NCBI GenBank assembly: GCA_945932315.1
Contig: CAMEPU010000004.1
Coordinates: 1 to 34,081 of the forward strand
Source of the DNA: an uncultured Clostridia bacterium
Lineage (GTDB): Bacteria > Bacillota > Clostridia > Oscillospirales > Butyricicoccaceae
DNA length: 34,081 bases
Direction of reading: 5' to 3'
Positions within the stretch are counted from its first letter, which is position 1, and every line of letters starts with the position of its first letter. Below the pieces are notes generated by a model. It saw only the letters and a list, made by a program, of their open reading frames with translations, ran no database searches and was not told the origin of the DNA. The translations under genes and the position numbers were made by a program. Below, piece after piece: positions 1-8,115 of this stretch.

Positions 1-29
1 AGAAATGGGCAATTTCAACAAAATAGTAA

Positions 30-58
30 TTGCATTCTTGTCTGCCATCGTTTATAAT
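30..58 (+). promoter_or_regulatory. sigma-A promoter of the EF-G-like gene
   Basis: A TTGCAT -35 box at 30-35 and a perfect TATAAT -10 box at 53-58 are separated by 17 bases. Transcription would start near 65, giving a leader of about 97 bases before the EF-G-like start codon. Confidence 0.75.
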
Positions 59-66
59 AACAAACA

Positions 67-131
67 GGAGCACTGGCTCCGATGTGCGCGGGGGAAGCTT
101 GCGCATTTGTGCGGAGTGTTCCCCATTTTTC
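67..131 (+). promoter_or_regulatory. structured leader with terminator-like hairpin upstream of EF-G-like gene
   Basis: Directly downstream of the promoter there is a small hairpin (GGAGC-ACTG-GCTCC, 67-80). A larger one follows: GGGGAA at 91-96 pairs with TTCCCC at 119-124, with an inner CGCA/TGCG stem, and is followed by ATTTTTC. An alternative helix, TGCGC (85-89) with GCGCA (101-105), would exclude the inner stem. This looks like a transcription attenuator, but the ligand or trigger is unknown and the U-tract is short. The folding was done by eye. Confidence 0.45.
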
Positions 132-161
132 AAAAAACAATTGGCAGGGAGTGTATTAACT

Positions 162-2240
162 ATGGCGACTTTTCCGGTAAACAAGATTCGTAACGTCTGC
201 ATCATGGGCCACGGCGGTGATGGTAAGACTTCACTCGTGGAAAGCCTGCTGTATGTCGGCGGCGTGACTGACCGCGTCGGCAAGGTACAGGATGGCAATA
301 CGGTCTGCGACAACGACCCCGAGGAGATCAAGCGCCAGTTCTCGATCTCGACCGCGGTTGCGCCGGTCGTCTGGGATGGCTGCAAGATCAATCTGCTGGA
401 CACCCCGGGTTTCTTTGATTTTGGCTATGAGGCGGATTCTGCCCTTCGCGTTGCGGATTCTGCGCTGATCGTCGCGACCGGCAAGGCCGGCCCGGGCGTC
501 GGCACCGAGAAGGCTTGGGCGCGTGCGGAAGCGCGCAAGACCCCCCGTATGTTCTACATCTCCAAGATCGACGAGGAGAATTCCGATTACTACACCGCGC
601 TGCACAAGCTGCAGAAGCTGTTCGGCGTGGCTGTCTGCCCGATCGTCGTCCCGATTTTCGAGGGCAACCGCGACACCGTCGGCATTGTCGACTGTGTTCT
701 GCGCAAGGCGTATAAGATGGAGGGCACCAAGCGCGTCGAGATCCCGATCCCGGAGAACATGGTTGAGCGCGTCAACCAGCACCGTGCGGCGCTGTGCGAG
801 AATGTCGCCGAGCTGTCCGAAGAGCTGATGGAGCGCTATTTCGCAGGCGAGGAGTTCTCGGATGAAGAGCTGATCGCGGGCATCCGTCAGGGCGTGCGCG
901 ACATGCTGATCGCCCCCGTATTCTGCGGCACCGCCGCCACCGGTATCGGCTCCTATGCGCTGCTCAAGGGCATCGCGGATTACATGCCGTCCCCCGATGA
1001 GGCTCCGGTCGAGATTACCGAGGACGAAAAGGGCGAGCCTGTCGAGATCAAGTGCACCCCGAACGGCTCCACCGTCGCCATGGTCTTCAAGACTGTCGCC
1101 GACCAGTACGGCCGCTTCTCCTACTTCAAGGTATTCTCGGGTTCTGTCAAGGCCGACAGCACCCTGTATAACCGCCGTGCGGACGCCGCTGAGAAGATCG
1201 GCCGTCTGTACACCGTCACCGGCAAGAAGACCGCCGAGACCGATGAGGTCGGCTGCGGCGACATCGGCGCGGTTTCCAAGCTGGCGACCACCAAGACCGG
1301 CGACACCCTCTCCATGTCGGTGCGCAAGGTCAATCTGGCGAGCCAGATGCCCGACCGTCCGTGCTATACCCAGGCGATCATGCCCAAGGTCAAGGGCAAC
1401 GAGGAAAAGATGGTCAGCGGCCTGCAGCGCCTGCGCGACGAGGATCCTTCCTTCTCGATCGAGTACTCGGGCGAGACCAAGCAGCAGCTGATCTCGGGCA
1501 TGGGCGACATCCATCTGGACGTCATCTGCTCCAAGCTGAAGTCCCGCTTCGGCGTTGAGGTCGTTCTCGAAGCGCCGATCGTTCCGTACCGCGAGAAGAT
1601 CCGCAAGTCGGTCACCGTAGAAGGCAAGCATAAGAAGCAGTCGGGCGGCCATGGCCAGTACGGTCATGTCAAGATGGAGTTCGCCCCCTGCGCCGAGCAG
1701 GATTACCTGTTCGAGGAGAAGATCTTCGGCGGTTCGGTTCCGAAGAACTTCCATCCGGCGGTTGAAAAGGGCATCCGCGAGGCGATGGAGCACGGCGTTC
1801 TGGCCGGATATCCGCTCGTCGGCCTGCGCGCGACCCTGCTCGACGGCTCCTATCACGACGTCGACTCCAACGAGCTGTCCTTCAAGATGGCGGCTCGTCT
1901 GGCATACAAGAACGGCATCCCGAACGCCTCTCCCGTCCTGCTCGAGCCTATCTGCTCGCTGAAGGTCGTTGTTCCGGACGCGTACATGGGCGACGTCATC
2001 GGCGATCTCAACAAGCGCCGCGGCCGCATCATGGGCATGAACCCGGTCAGCGGCGGCAAGCAGGAGATCCTGGCTGAGGCCCCGATGGCCGAGCTGTCCG
2101 ATTACGCGATCACCCTGCGTTCGATGACCCAGGGCCGCGGTTCGTTCGTATCCGACTTCGAGCGCTATGACGATGCGCCTCCGATGGTGCAGGAGAAGGT
2201 CGTCGCTGCCAACAAGGCGCGCATGGCTGAGCTCGATTAA
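162..2240 (+). CDS. elongation factor G-like translational GTPase (EF-G paralogue)
   Basis: A 692-residue protein with the full EF-G domain layout: GTPase domain, domain II, and C-terminal domains III to V. The start at 162 is chosen because of the AGGGAG ribosome site about 10 bases upstream and because the encoded N-terminus aligns with EF-G; the ORF-track start at 30 lies upstream of the probable promoter -10. The P-loop is GHGGDGKT (residues 16-23) instead of the classic AHIDAGKT. The DTPGH motif reads DTPGFF, so the position of the catalytic His is Phe84. The NKxD motif reads SKID. These changes match the EF-G-like paralogue group of Firmicutes rather than canonical FusA, which is normally encoded with the rpsL-rpsG-tuf genes; those are absent here. 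The specific role of this paralogue is not known to me. It is monocistronic, with its own promoter, leader and terminator. Confidence 0.88.
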   Translation: MATFPVNKIRNVCIMGHGGDGKTSLVESLLYVGGVTDRVGKVQDGNTVCDNDPEEIKRQFSISTAVAPVVWDGCKINLLDTPGFFDFGYEADSALRVADSALIVATGKAGPGVGTEKAWARAEARKTPRMFYISKIDEENSDYYTALHKLQKLFGVAVCPIVVPIFEGNRDTVGIVDCVLRKAYKMEGTKRVEIPIPENMVERVNQHRAALCENVAELSEELMERYFAGEEFSDEELIAGIRQGVRDMLIAPVFCGTAATGIGSYALLKGIADYMPSPDEAPVEITEDEKGEPVEIKCTPNGSTVAMVFKTVADQYGRFSYFKVFSGSVKADSTLYNRRADAAEKIGRLYTVTGKKTAETDEVGCGDIGAVSKLATTKTGDTLSMSVRKVNLASQMPDRPCYTQAIMPKVKGNEEKMVSGLQRLRDEDPSFSIEYSGETKQQLISGMGDIHLDVICSKLKSRFGVEVVLEAPIVPYREKIRKSVTVEGKHKKQSGGHGQYGHVKMEFAPCAEQDYLFEEKIFGGSVPKNFHPAVEKGIREAMEHGVLAGYPLVGLRATLLDGSYHDVDSNELSFKMAARLAYKNGIPNASPVLLEPICSLKVVVPDAYMGDVIGDLNKRRGRIMGMNPVSGGKQEILAEAPMAELSDYAITLRSMTQGRGSFVSDFERYDDAPPMVQEKVVAANKARMAELD

Positions 2241-2300
2241 AGCAGACCTTTTCATAGGCTGAGGCAGCGCACACGCCAAAGCCGTTTGTCCCCCAAAATG

Positions 2301-2332
2301 AATCCCTCCCATCACAGAGGGATTCCTTTTTT
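2301..2332 (+). terminator. intrinsic terminator of the EF-G-like gene
   Basis: AATCCCTC pairs with GAGGGATT (8 bp, 8-base loop), followed by CCTTTTTTG. Confidence 0.85.
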
Positions 2333-2393
2333 GTTCTATGTTCGGCAGCACGTCCATACAATGGGATATCCGATGCACAGGGGAGGAACAGAC

Positions 2394-2879
2394 ATGGTGG
2401 TATACGCAACCAAGCTGACGGTTCGCAAAGCGCTCTGCGGCGTCGTGGCCGTCTGTGCGCTGATCTGGGGAATCAATGCGCTGAGCGGCATGCATGAGAC
2501 CGCGGTTTCGGTCGCCGGGACAAGCGACTCGATCGCCTGCAAGCTCAAAACGAACGAGGATCGGGTAAAGTTTTTGGAAAGCTACGGAATCACGGTCGAT
2601 GAGACGCCGGTCACTGAGGCCGAGGTGCGCATCCCCGAGGTCTTTGACGCCGCGTATACGGCGTACAACGAGCTGCAGAAGACGATGGGGCTCGACCTCA
2701 CGCAGCACCGGGGCAAGACGGCAATGCTCTATATTTACAGCGTGCGGGACGATCCGAGCGGGGAGGAGGGGGTGACGGCCAGCCTGGTACTCCGCAAAAA
2801 TAAGCTGATCGCGGCCGACGTCAGCTCGGCGCAGGCCGATGGGTTCATCCGGGCGCTCACCGACCGTTCGTCACAATAG
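2394..2879 (+). CDS. DUF4830-like small membrane-anchored protein
   Basis: A 161-residue protein. The start at 2394 is set by a GGAGG site seven bases upstream; the longer ORF-track version would start inside the preceding terminator. Residues about 9-27 (VRKALCGVVAVCALIWGINAL) form one N-terminal membrane segment or uncleaved signal anchor. The rest is predicted to be outside the cell. The stretch RVKFLESYGITVDETPVTEAEVRIPEVFD resembles the Clostridial DUF4830 family, which has no assigned function as far as I know. The family call is from pattern memory and is moderate. It stands alone between two terminators. Confidence 0.65.
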   Translation: MVVYATKLTVRKALCGVVAVCALIWGINALSGMHETAVSVAGTSDSIACKLKTNEDRVKFLESYGITVDETPVTEAEVRIPEVFDAAYTAYNELQKTMGLDLTQHRGKTAMLYIYSVRDDPSGEEGVTASLVLRKNKLIAADVSSAQADGFIRALTDRSSQ

Positions 2880-2890
2880 CCAACAACAGA

Positions 2891-2926
2891 GGGACGCGCA
2901 CTTTGTCGAAAAGCCGCGTCCTTTCT
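2891..2926 (+). terminator. intrinsic terminator of the DUF4830-like gene
   Basis: GGACGCG (2892-2898) pairs with CGCGTCC (2915-2921), followed by TTTCT. The loop is 16 bases, so it is a moderate terminator. Confidence 0.6.
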
Positions 2927-3057
2927 GCTTTGTCTGCAAAAGGAGGGGAAAGGCTTCGGGAAATTTTCGGAAAATCCCTTTTTCAAACGAAAAGCTATTG
3001 TGCAATATGCAAAAAAGTGGTACTCTATTTCTATCAGGTTTCGAAGGAGCGTGGCAA

Positions 3058-3774
3058 ATGGTTTTGCAGCGGTTGGATAAGCTGCTGGGCGCGCAGCGCA
3101 TCGGCACCCGCCGGGAGATCGGCACGATGGCGCGCCGCGGACTCATTGCCGTGGATGGCGTGGTCGTCCGGGACGCGGCGGTCAAGGTCGACCCGGCGGC
3201 GGTTTCGATCACGGTGAACGGCCGGCTGCTCCGCCTGCGGCAGGGCCGGTACTACATGCTTCATAAACCTGCCGGGGTGGTCACGGCCACCCAGGATAAT
3301 TTCCAGAAAACCGTCCTTGATCTGCTGCCCGAAGATGAACGCTCCGGGCTTTTTCCGGTTGGACGGTTGGATAAGGACACCGAAGGCCTGCTGCTTCTGA
3401 CCGATGACGGCGATCTCGCCCATGCGCTGACCGCTCCCGGCCGGCATGTGGACAAGGTCTATTTCGCCCGCGTGTCCGGAGCGCTGTGCGCCGACGCGGC
3501 GGAGCGGTTCGCGGGGGAAATGACGCTGGCGGACGGTTCGGTCTGCAAGCCCGCGCGGCTGGAGCTGCTCGGAGAACACGACGGGCTGACCGAATGCCGG
3601 GTCACCCTGCGCGAGGGCAAGCACCATCAGGTGAAGCGCATGATCGCCGCGTGCGGCGGCCATGTCGAGTATCTCAAACGGCTCAGCATGGGGGCGCTTC
3701 AGCTGGACGAGCGGCTTTTGCCCGGATGCTGGCGCGAATTGACCGACGATGAAATCCACCTTTTGCGCACGTAA
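3058..3774 (+). CDS. 16S/23S rRNA pseudouridine synthase, RsuA/RluB family
   Basis: A 238-residue cytoplasmic enzyme expected to convert one uridine of rRNA to pseudouridine. An S4 RNA-binding domain occupies about residues 1-60 (LDKLLGAQRIGTRREI...). The catalytic domain contains the family motif GRLDKDTEGLLLLTDDG with the catalytic Asp, and the later motif EGKHHQVKRM typical of RsuA/RluB/RluE/RluF. The length matches RsuA (about 230-240). Whether the target is 16S position 516 or a 23S site cannot be decided from sequence alone. The start at 3058 has AAGGAG eight bases upstream; the ORF-track start at 2839 overlaps the previous gene and is not supported. A weak promoter-like pair (TTGTGC, 17 bases, TACTCT, 2998-3026) precedes it. 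Confidence 0.88.
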   Translation: MVLQRLDKLLGAQRIGTRREIGTMARRGLIAVDGVVVRDAAVKVDPAAVSITVNGRLLRLRQGRYYMLHKPAGVVTATQDNFQKTVLDLLPEDERSGLFPVGRLDKDTEGLLLLTDDGDLAHALTAPGRHVDKVYFARVSGALCADAAERFAGEMTLADGSVCKPARLELLGEHDGLTECRVTLREGKHHQVKRMIAACGGHVEYLKRLSMGALQLDERLLPGCWRELTDDEIHLLRT

Positions 3775-3796
3775 ACCCCTATATTTGGGGCTTTTT
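3775..3796 (+). terminator. short intrinsic terminator after the pseudouridine synthase
   Basis: CCCC-TATATTT-GGGG followed by CTTTTT lies directly behind the stop codon. The stem is only four GC pairs, so efficiency may be low. Confidence 0.5.
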
Positions 3797-3879
3797 GTGC
3801 GATTTGTACACCAGTCGCAAAAACATTGAAAAATTCACAAAGAAATTCTAAAATTTTTGTGTAAAAATCACTCGATTTA

Positions 3880-3888
3880 TGTTATAAT
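3880..3888 (+). promoter_or_regulatory. extended -10 promoter of the cdaR-like/ftsEX cluster
   Basis: TGTTATAAT is a perfect -10 box with the TGn extension. The -35 region 17 bases upstream (TGTAAA) is weak, as is usual for extended -10 promoters. The start would be near 3895, leaving a 5' untranslated region of about 140 bases. Confidence 0.65.
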
Positions 3889-3944
3889 TTCTAAAATGGA
3901 CATGAATCGGTTGGCATAGTTGTTGATTATGTCAAAACATGAAA

Positions 3945-3992
3945 CTGCGCAGCGCGCATATGAGCGTGCGCAGCCGGTCCCCGGACCCCGGA
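3945..3992 (+). promoter_or_regulatory. strong hairpins in the 5' untranslated region of the PucR-type regulator
   Basis: CTGCGCA (3945-3951) and TGCGCAG (3967-3973) form a perfect inverted repeat extended inward by CGC/GCG. A second small hairpin, GGTC-CCCG-GACC, follows. No U-tract is present, so this is not a terminator. Function is unknown; it may be RNA stability or a protein site. Confidence 0.4.
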
Positions 3993-4033
3993 AATGGGAA
4001 ATGTGAAAGCGAAAATCGGAAAAAGGAAAGGTG

Positions 4034-5131
4034 ATGGAAATGGCTTCCAGATTGTTCCAGTCGATTATTCTTCAGATGAAAGATACGGTGGATCGCACGA
4101 TCGGTATTGTGGATGCAACCGGCGCCGTCGTCGCGTGCACTGATCTGCCCCGCATCGGTGAGATGCGTGAGGACGCAGTCACTGAGCTCGGCTACGCGGG
4201 CGATATGATCCGTTTCGGCGGGTATACCTACCGTTCGATCTCCGACCGCTCCACCCGCTTCGAGTACGCGGTTTTCGTACAGGGCGAGGACGAGCTTGCG
4301 CGCTCGATCTGTGCGCTGGCGGCCGTCTCGGTCAACAACATCAAGGCGCTGTACGACGAGAAGCACGACAAGGCGACCTTCATCAAGAACATCATTCTGG
4401 ATAACATTCTGCCCGGCGATATCTATATCAAGTCCCGCGAGCTGCATTTCGGCGCGGACGTGCCCCATGTCGTCTTCCTGGTGCGCCAGACCGAGCATGC
4501 GGACATCGCCGCGATCGATGTCATTTCCGGCCTGTTCCCGGACAAGCAGAAGGACTTCGTCCTTCATATCAGCGAGACCGATATCGTCGTCGTGAAGGAG
4601 GTCAAGGCCAATTCCGAGTTCAAGGATCTGGCCAAGATCGCCAAGCAGATCGAGGACGCGCTGTCCTCCGAGCTGCTCGCCAAGTGCATCATCGGTATCG
4701 GCTCGGTTTCGACCCAGCTCAAGGACATCGCGAAGTCCTTTAAGGAGGCGCAGGTCGCCATCGACGTCGGCGGCGTATTCGACACCGAGAAGTCGATCAT
4801 TTCCTTTGAAAATCTGGGCATCGGCCGCCTGATTTATCAGCTGCCGACCACCCTGTGCGAGATGTTCCTGACCGAGGTGTTCAAGCGCGGTTCGCTTGAT
4901 TCGCTCGATCAGGAGACCCTGTTCACCATTCAGAAGTTCTTTGAGAACAACCTGAACGTTTCGGAGACCTCGCGCAAGCTGTTCGTGCACCGCAATACGC
5001 TGGTCTACCGTCTGGAGAAGATCAAGAAGCTGACCGGCCTCGATCTGCGCGAATTTGACCATGCGATCGTATTCAAGGTCGCGCTCATGGTCCGCAAGTA
5101 TCTGGCAAGCCGCGAAGAGAACAATTTTTAA
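4034..5131 (+). CDS. PucR/CdaR-family transcriptional regulator
   Basis: A 365-residue protein with the C-terminal PucR-type helix-turn-helix domain: FFENNLNVSETSRKLFVHRNTLVYRLEKIKKLTGLDLREFDHAIVF, near residues 300-350. The N-terminal part (about 1-90; RLFQSIILQMKDTVDRTIGIVDATG) resembles the ligand-sensing domain of CdaR-like proteins, followed by a GGDEF-like middle region as in the family. The ligand is unknown; sugar diacids are known only for E. coli CdaR. The start could be the GTG at 4031, ATG at 4034 or ATG at 4040, because AAGGAAAGGTGAT offers overlapping ribosome sites; 4034 is my choice. It precedes ftsE by 36 bases, so it is probably the first gene of the ftsEX cell-division cluster. 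Confidence 0.85.
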   Translation: MEMASRLFQSIILQMKDTVDRTIGIVDATGAVVACTDLPRIGEMREDAVTELGYAGDMIRFGGYTYRSISDRSTRFEYAVFVQGEDELARSICALAAVSVNNIKALYDEKHDKATFIKNIILDNILPGDIYIKSRELHFGADVPHVVFLVRQTEHADIAAIDVISGLFPDKQKDFVLHISETDIVVVKEVKANSEFKDLAKIAKQIEDALSSELLAKCIIGIGSVSTQLKDIAKSFKEAQVAIDVGGVFDTEKSIISFENLGIGRLIYQLPTTLCEMFLTEVFKRGSLDSLDQETLFTIQKFFENNLNVSETSRKLFVHRNTLVYRLEKIKKLTGLDLREFDHAIVFKVALMVRKYLASREENNF

Positions 5132-5167
5132 TTCTTCGTCCGGCGCAATCCCAAGGAGAATTCACAC

Positions 5168-5863
5168 ATGATTAGCATGAGAGACGCCAGCGTGGTCTAT
5201 GACAACGGCGTGCGCGCCCTCAACAAGGTGAGCATGCAGATCGGCGAGGGCGAGTTCGCCTTCCTGGTCGGCGCTTCCGGTTCGGGCAAATCGACGATCA
5301 TCAAGCTGCTGACCGCCGAGATCCGCCCGTGCGAAGGCCGCGTTCTGGTCAACAATTTCAACATCGGCAAGCTGAAAAAGCGCGATGTGCCCCATCTGCG
5401 CCGCACGCTCGGCGTCGTTTTTCAGGATTTCCGCCTGATTCCCAACAAAACGGTGTATGAGAACATCGCCTTCGCCATGCGCGCCGTCGGCGCGTCCACG
5501 CGGGCGATCCAGAAGCGCGTGCCCTACGTCATGGACCTGGTCGGTCTGACGGGCAAGGGGGACCGCAAGCCCCTCGAGCTTTCGGGCGGCGAGCAGCAGC
5601 GCGTCGCGATCGCGCGCGCGCTGGTCAACAACCCGCGGCTCATTATCGCCGACGAGCCGACCGGCAACCTCGACCCCGAACGATCCCTCGAACTCATGAC
5701 GCTGTTTGAGAAGATCAATGAACTGGGCACCACGGTGCTCATCGTCACGCATGAAAAGGAGCTCGTCGACCAGTTCGGCAAGCGCGTCATCGTGATCGAC
5801 AAAGGCGAAATCATCAGCGACCAAATGGGTGGGTACTATACATATGAAGATTCGGTTGAGTAG
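5168..5863 (+). CDS. ftsE: cell division ATP-binding protein FtsE
   Basis: A 231-residue ABC ATPase that pairs with FtsX and couples ATP hydrolysis in the cytoplasm to peptidoglycan hydrolase activation outside. It has Walker [10 protein letters not shown] (residues 35-43), the Q-loop VFQDFRLI, the signature LSGGEQQR, Walker [13 protein letters not shown] and the switch His in VTHE. The DFRL after the Q-loop is typical of FtsE. The start has AAGGAGA nine bases upstream. Its 3' end overlaps the ftsX start by 20 bases, pointing to translational coupling. Confidence 0.95.
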   Translation: MISMRDASVVYDNGVRALNKVSMQIGEGEFAFLVGASGSGKSTIIKLLTAEIRPCEGRVLVNNFNIGKLKKRDVPHLRRTLGVVFQDFRLIPNKTVYENIAFAMRAVGASTRAIQKRVPYVMDLVGLTGKGDRKPLELSGGEQQRVAIARALVNNPRLIIADEPTGNLDPERSLELMTLFEKINELGTTVLIVTHEKELVDQFGKRVIVIDKGEIISDQMGGYYTYEDSVE

Positions 5864-6740
5864 TATAGCCTACTTCTGGAAGGAAGGCATACACAATATT
5901 TTTCTGCACGGCTTTATGAGCTTTGCGGCGGTCAGCGTTATCGTCGTCTGCCTGCTGATCACGGGCAGCGTCACGCTGATTTCTTACAGCGTCGATCTCA
6001 ATATTTTAAAGCTCCAGCAGGAGAGCGAGATCGCGATTTACATTGACGAAAATGTCCCGACGGAGACGGCGCGGGGGCTGCAATCGACCATCGAAGCCAT
6101 CCCGAACGTGGCCGATGCCGAGTTCGAATCGGGCGGCGACGCGCTGGAGGACTTCCGCGTTTCGCTCGGTGAGAACGCGGTGCTGCTCGACGGTTACAGC
6201 GCCGAGAACAGCCCGCTGCGCGACGGCTATTACATCACGATGAAGGATGTCGCCCTAGTGGATGAGACGATTGACGCGCTCGAGGAAATCGACGGCGTGG
6301 CCAACATTGTCGTTAAGGAAGAGGTTATCAACAAGCTGCTCCAGGTGCAGCGCGTGTTCCGCACGGTCGCGGCGACGCTGATCGTCGCTCTCGGCCTGAT
6401 TTCGGTCTTTATCATCTCGAACACGGTCAAGCTGGCCATGTTTGCCCGCCGTGACGAGATCTCGATCCAGAAGATGGTCGGCGCGACGAACAGCTTTATC
6501 CGCTGGCCCTTCATCATCGAGGGCATGCTCCTTGGCCTGCTGGCCAGCCTGATCGCGTTCGGACTGGAATGGTGGATTTACAGTGAGCTCACCGCGCTTC
6601 TCAGCAGCGAGCTGTCGTCCTTCACGATGGCGGCCTTTGAGGATGTCAAGTTCCTGGTGCTGGGCTGCTTCGCGGGCTCCAGCGTACTCGTGGGCGTCTG
6701 CGGTTCGGCGCTGACCATCCGCCGGTTTATGGACGTCTGA
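5844..6740 (+). CDS. ftsX: cell division protein FtsX
   Basis: A 298-residue membrane protein with one transmembrane segment near residues 20-45, a large extracellular loop (about 45-165) and three C-terminal segments (VAATLIVALGLISVFII; FIIEGMLLGLLASLIAF; LVLGCFAGSSVLVGVCG), the standard FtsX topology. The loop contains the usual LEIYIDENVPTE-like start, here AIYIDENVPTETARGL. I chose ATG 5844 over the GTG at 5829 because family members start with MKIR-like sequence. It overlaps ftsE, and the downstream coiled-coil M23 protein is the natural candidate for the hydrolase that FtsX recruits. Confidence 0.94.
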   Translation: MKIRLSSIAYFWKEGIHNIFLHGFMSFAAVSVIVVCLLITGSVTLISYSVDLNILKLQQESEIAIYIDENVPTETARGLQSTIEAIPNVADAEFESGGDALEDFRVSLGENAVLLDGYSAENSPLRDGYYITMKDVALVDETIDALEEIDGVANIVVKEEVINKLLQVQRVFRTVAATLIVALGLISVFIISNTVKLAMFARRDEISIQKMVGATNSFIRWPFIIEGMLLGLLASLIAFGLEWWIYSELTALLSSELSSFTMAAFEDVKFLVLGCFAGSSVLVGVCGSALTIRRFMDV

Positions 6741-6820
6741 TCACGGTATGAAACAAATTTGATGCATTTTTCCGTTATGCTGTCGGAAACGGCGGTATCG
6801 GAAAAGAGGTAATATTTCCC

Positions 6821-8047
6821 ATGATGAATCCCAAGAAATCAAAGAAGCTGGTGTCTGTCATCGCGCTGCTGCTGGCGGTGCTCATGATCGGAACGACCGT
6901 GATGGGCGCGCTGTCGGTCGCGCTGGCCGCCAGCAAGACCGAGCTCAAGAATCAGCTGAGCGATCTGGAAAGCCAGAAGAAGGCCGCTGAAGCGGCGGTA
7001 GAAGAGCTCCGCGGTCAGGAGGAACAATATCTCAAGCTGATCTATGCGCTGGACGCGCAGATGGACCTCACCGAGCTTGATATCGAAGCGACCGAGGACA
7101 TCATCGCCGAGCTCGACGACGACATCGTTGACAAAACGGCCGAGATCGACGCGACGCAGCAGGAGCTTGACGAGCAGACCGAGCTGTTTGAGACCCGCAT
7201 GCGCGTCATGTATGAGAATGGCGACCTGACCTATCTGGATGTGCTGCTTTCGGCCACCAGCTTTTCCGATATGCTGACCCGCCTCGAGCAGGTGTCTCAG
7301 ATCATGGAGTTCGATAAGAAGGTCATCGCCCGGGTGCAGGTGCTCAAGGAAGAGCTCGAGACCCAGAAGGCCGAGCTGGAAGCCGACAAGGCCGAGCAGG
7401 AGGAGTATAAGTCCGAGCTGGAGGACAAATACGCCGAGCTCGATGATCAGCGTGCGGAGTATCAGGACATCGCGGATAAGCTCGCGGCCGATCAGGACGA
7501 GTATGCACGTCAGCTTGCCGAGATCGAGAGCGAGATGGACGAGATTGACGACGAGCTCGACCGCATCGCGAAGGAAGAAGCAGCCAAGGCGGCAGCCGAA
7601 GCAGCGGCGAAAAAAAATCAGTCGTCCGGCTCCTCTTCGGGCAGCTACAATCTGAAGATCGGCGAGCTGCTCTGGCCCTGCCCGGTATACAGCTACATCT
7701 CAGACAGCTATGGCTGGCGTTACCACCCGATCTATAAGACCGAGAAGTTCCACAAGGGCACCGATATCGCATCGGCCGGCGGCAACCCGGTCATTGCGGC
7801 CAAGGGCGGCACGGTCGTCAAGAGCTATTATTCGTCCTCTTATGGCAATTACATCGTCATCAATCACGGCGGCGGCCTGATGACAGCTTACGCACATCTG
7901 AGCGCACGCTACGTGCAGGTCGGCGCAACCGTTTCGGCCGGGCAGCAGATCGGCACGGTCGGCTCCACCGGCGCATCGACCGGCAATCATCTGCATTACG
8001 AGGTCTATGTGAACGGTTCGACCGTGAACCCGCTCGGCTACTATTAA
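6821..8047 (+). CDS. coiled-coil M23 peptidoglycan endopeptidase, EnvC/PcsB-like FtsEX partner
   Basis: A 408-residue exported protein. A signal peptide covers about residues 1-37 (KKSKK, then a hydrophobic stretch ending VALAAS). A long coiled coil rich in Glu, Leu and Ala runs from about 38 to 260, followed by a Ser/Gly linker and an M23 (LytM) domain from about 285 to the end. Metal ligands look intact: His311 and Asp315 in HKGTD, His359 in AYAHL, and His390/His392 in HLHYE. It is therefore predicted to be an active peptide cross-link hydrolase, unlike E. coli EnvC, whose LytM domain is degenerate. Position right after ftsX and the coiled coil suggest activation by FtsEX, which is inference. 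It is separated from ftsX by 80 bases with no convincing promoter. Confidence 0.9.
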   Translation: MMNPKKSKKLVSVIALLLAVLMIGTTVMGALSVALAASKTELKNQLSDLESQKKAAEAAVEELRGQEEQYLKLIYALDAQMDLTELDIEATEDIIAELDDDIVDKTAEIDATQQELDEQTELFETRMRVMYENGDLTYLDVLLSATSFSDMLTRLEQVSQIMEFDKKVIARVQVLKEELETQKAELEADKAEQEEYKSELEDKYAELDDQRAEYQDIADKLAADQDEYARQLAEIESEMDEIDDELDRIAKEEAAKAAAEAAAKKNQSSGSSSGSYNLKIGELLWPCPVYSYISDSYGWRYHPIYKTEKFHKGTDIASAGGNPVIAAKGGTVVKSYYSSSYGNYIVINHGGGLMTAYAHLSARYVQVGATVSAGQQIGTVGSTGASTGNHLHYEVYVNGSTVNPLGYY

Positions 8048-8062
8048 TATCACAGGATACAA

Positions 8063-8094
8063 GGCGGGGGAAGTCAGACTTCCCCTGCCTTTTT
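8063..8094 (+). terminator. intrinsic terminator after the M23 endopeptidase
   Basis: An 11-bp stem, GGCGGGGGAAG with CTTCCCCTGCC (one G-T pair), has a five-base loop and is followed by TTTTT. It ends only six bases before the ribosome site of the next gene, so read-through must supply the S41 protease or transcription is reduced there. Confidence 0.85.
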
Positions 8095-8115
8095 CACTGC
8101 AAAGGAGAAAACGCA

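Noticed and set aside
5-193. 62-residue ORF at the window start
   Set aside because: It crosses the promoter and leader of the EF-G-like gene and shows no ribosome site or family pattern.
231-2708. 825-residue minus-strand ORF opposite the EF-G-like gene
   Set aside because: It is a frame shadow of a GC-rich gene with strong codon bias. The plus-strand protein has EF-G motifs throughout and the antisense translation matches no family.
6770-6789. TTTCCG/CGGAAA inverted repeat between ftsX and the M23 gene as a terminator
   Set aside because: The stem is only six pairs and no U-tract follows. It is not supported as a terminator.
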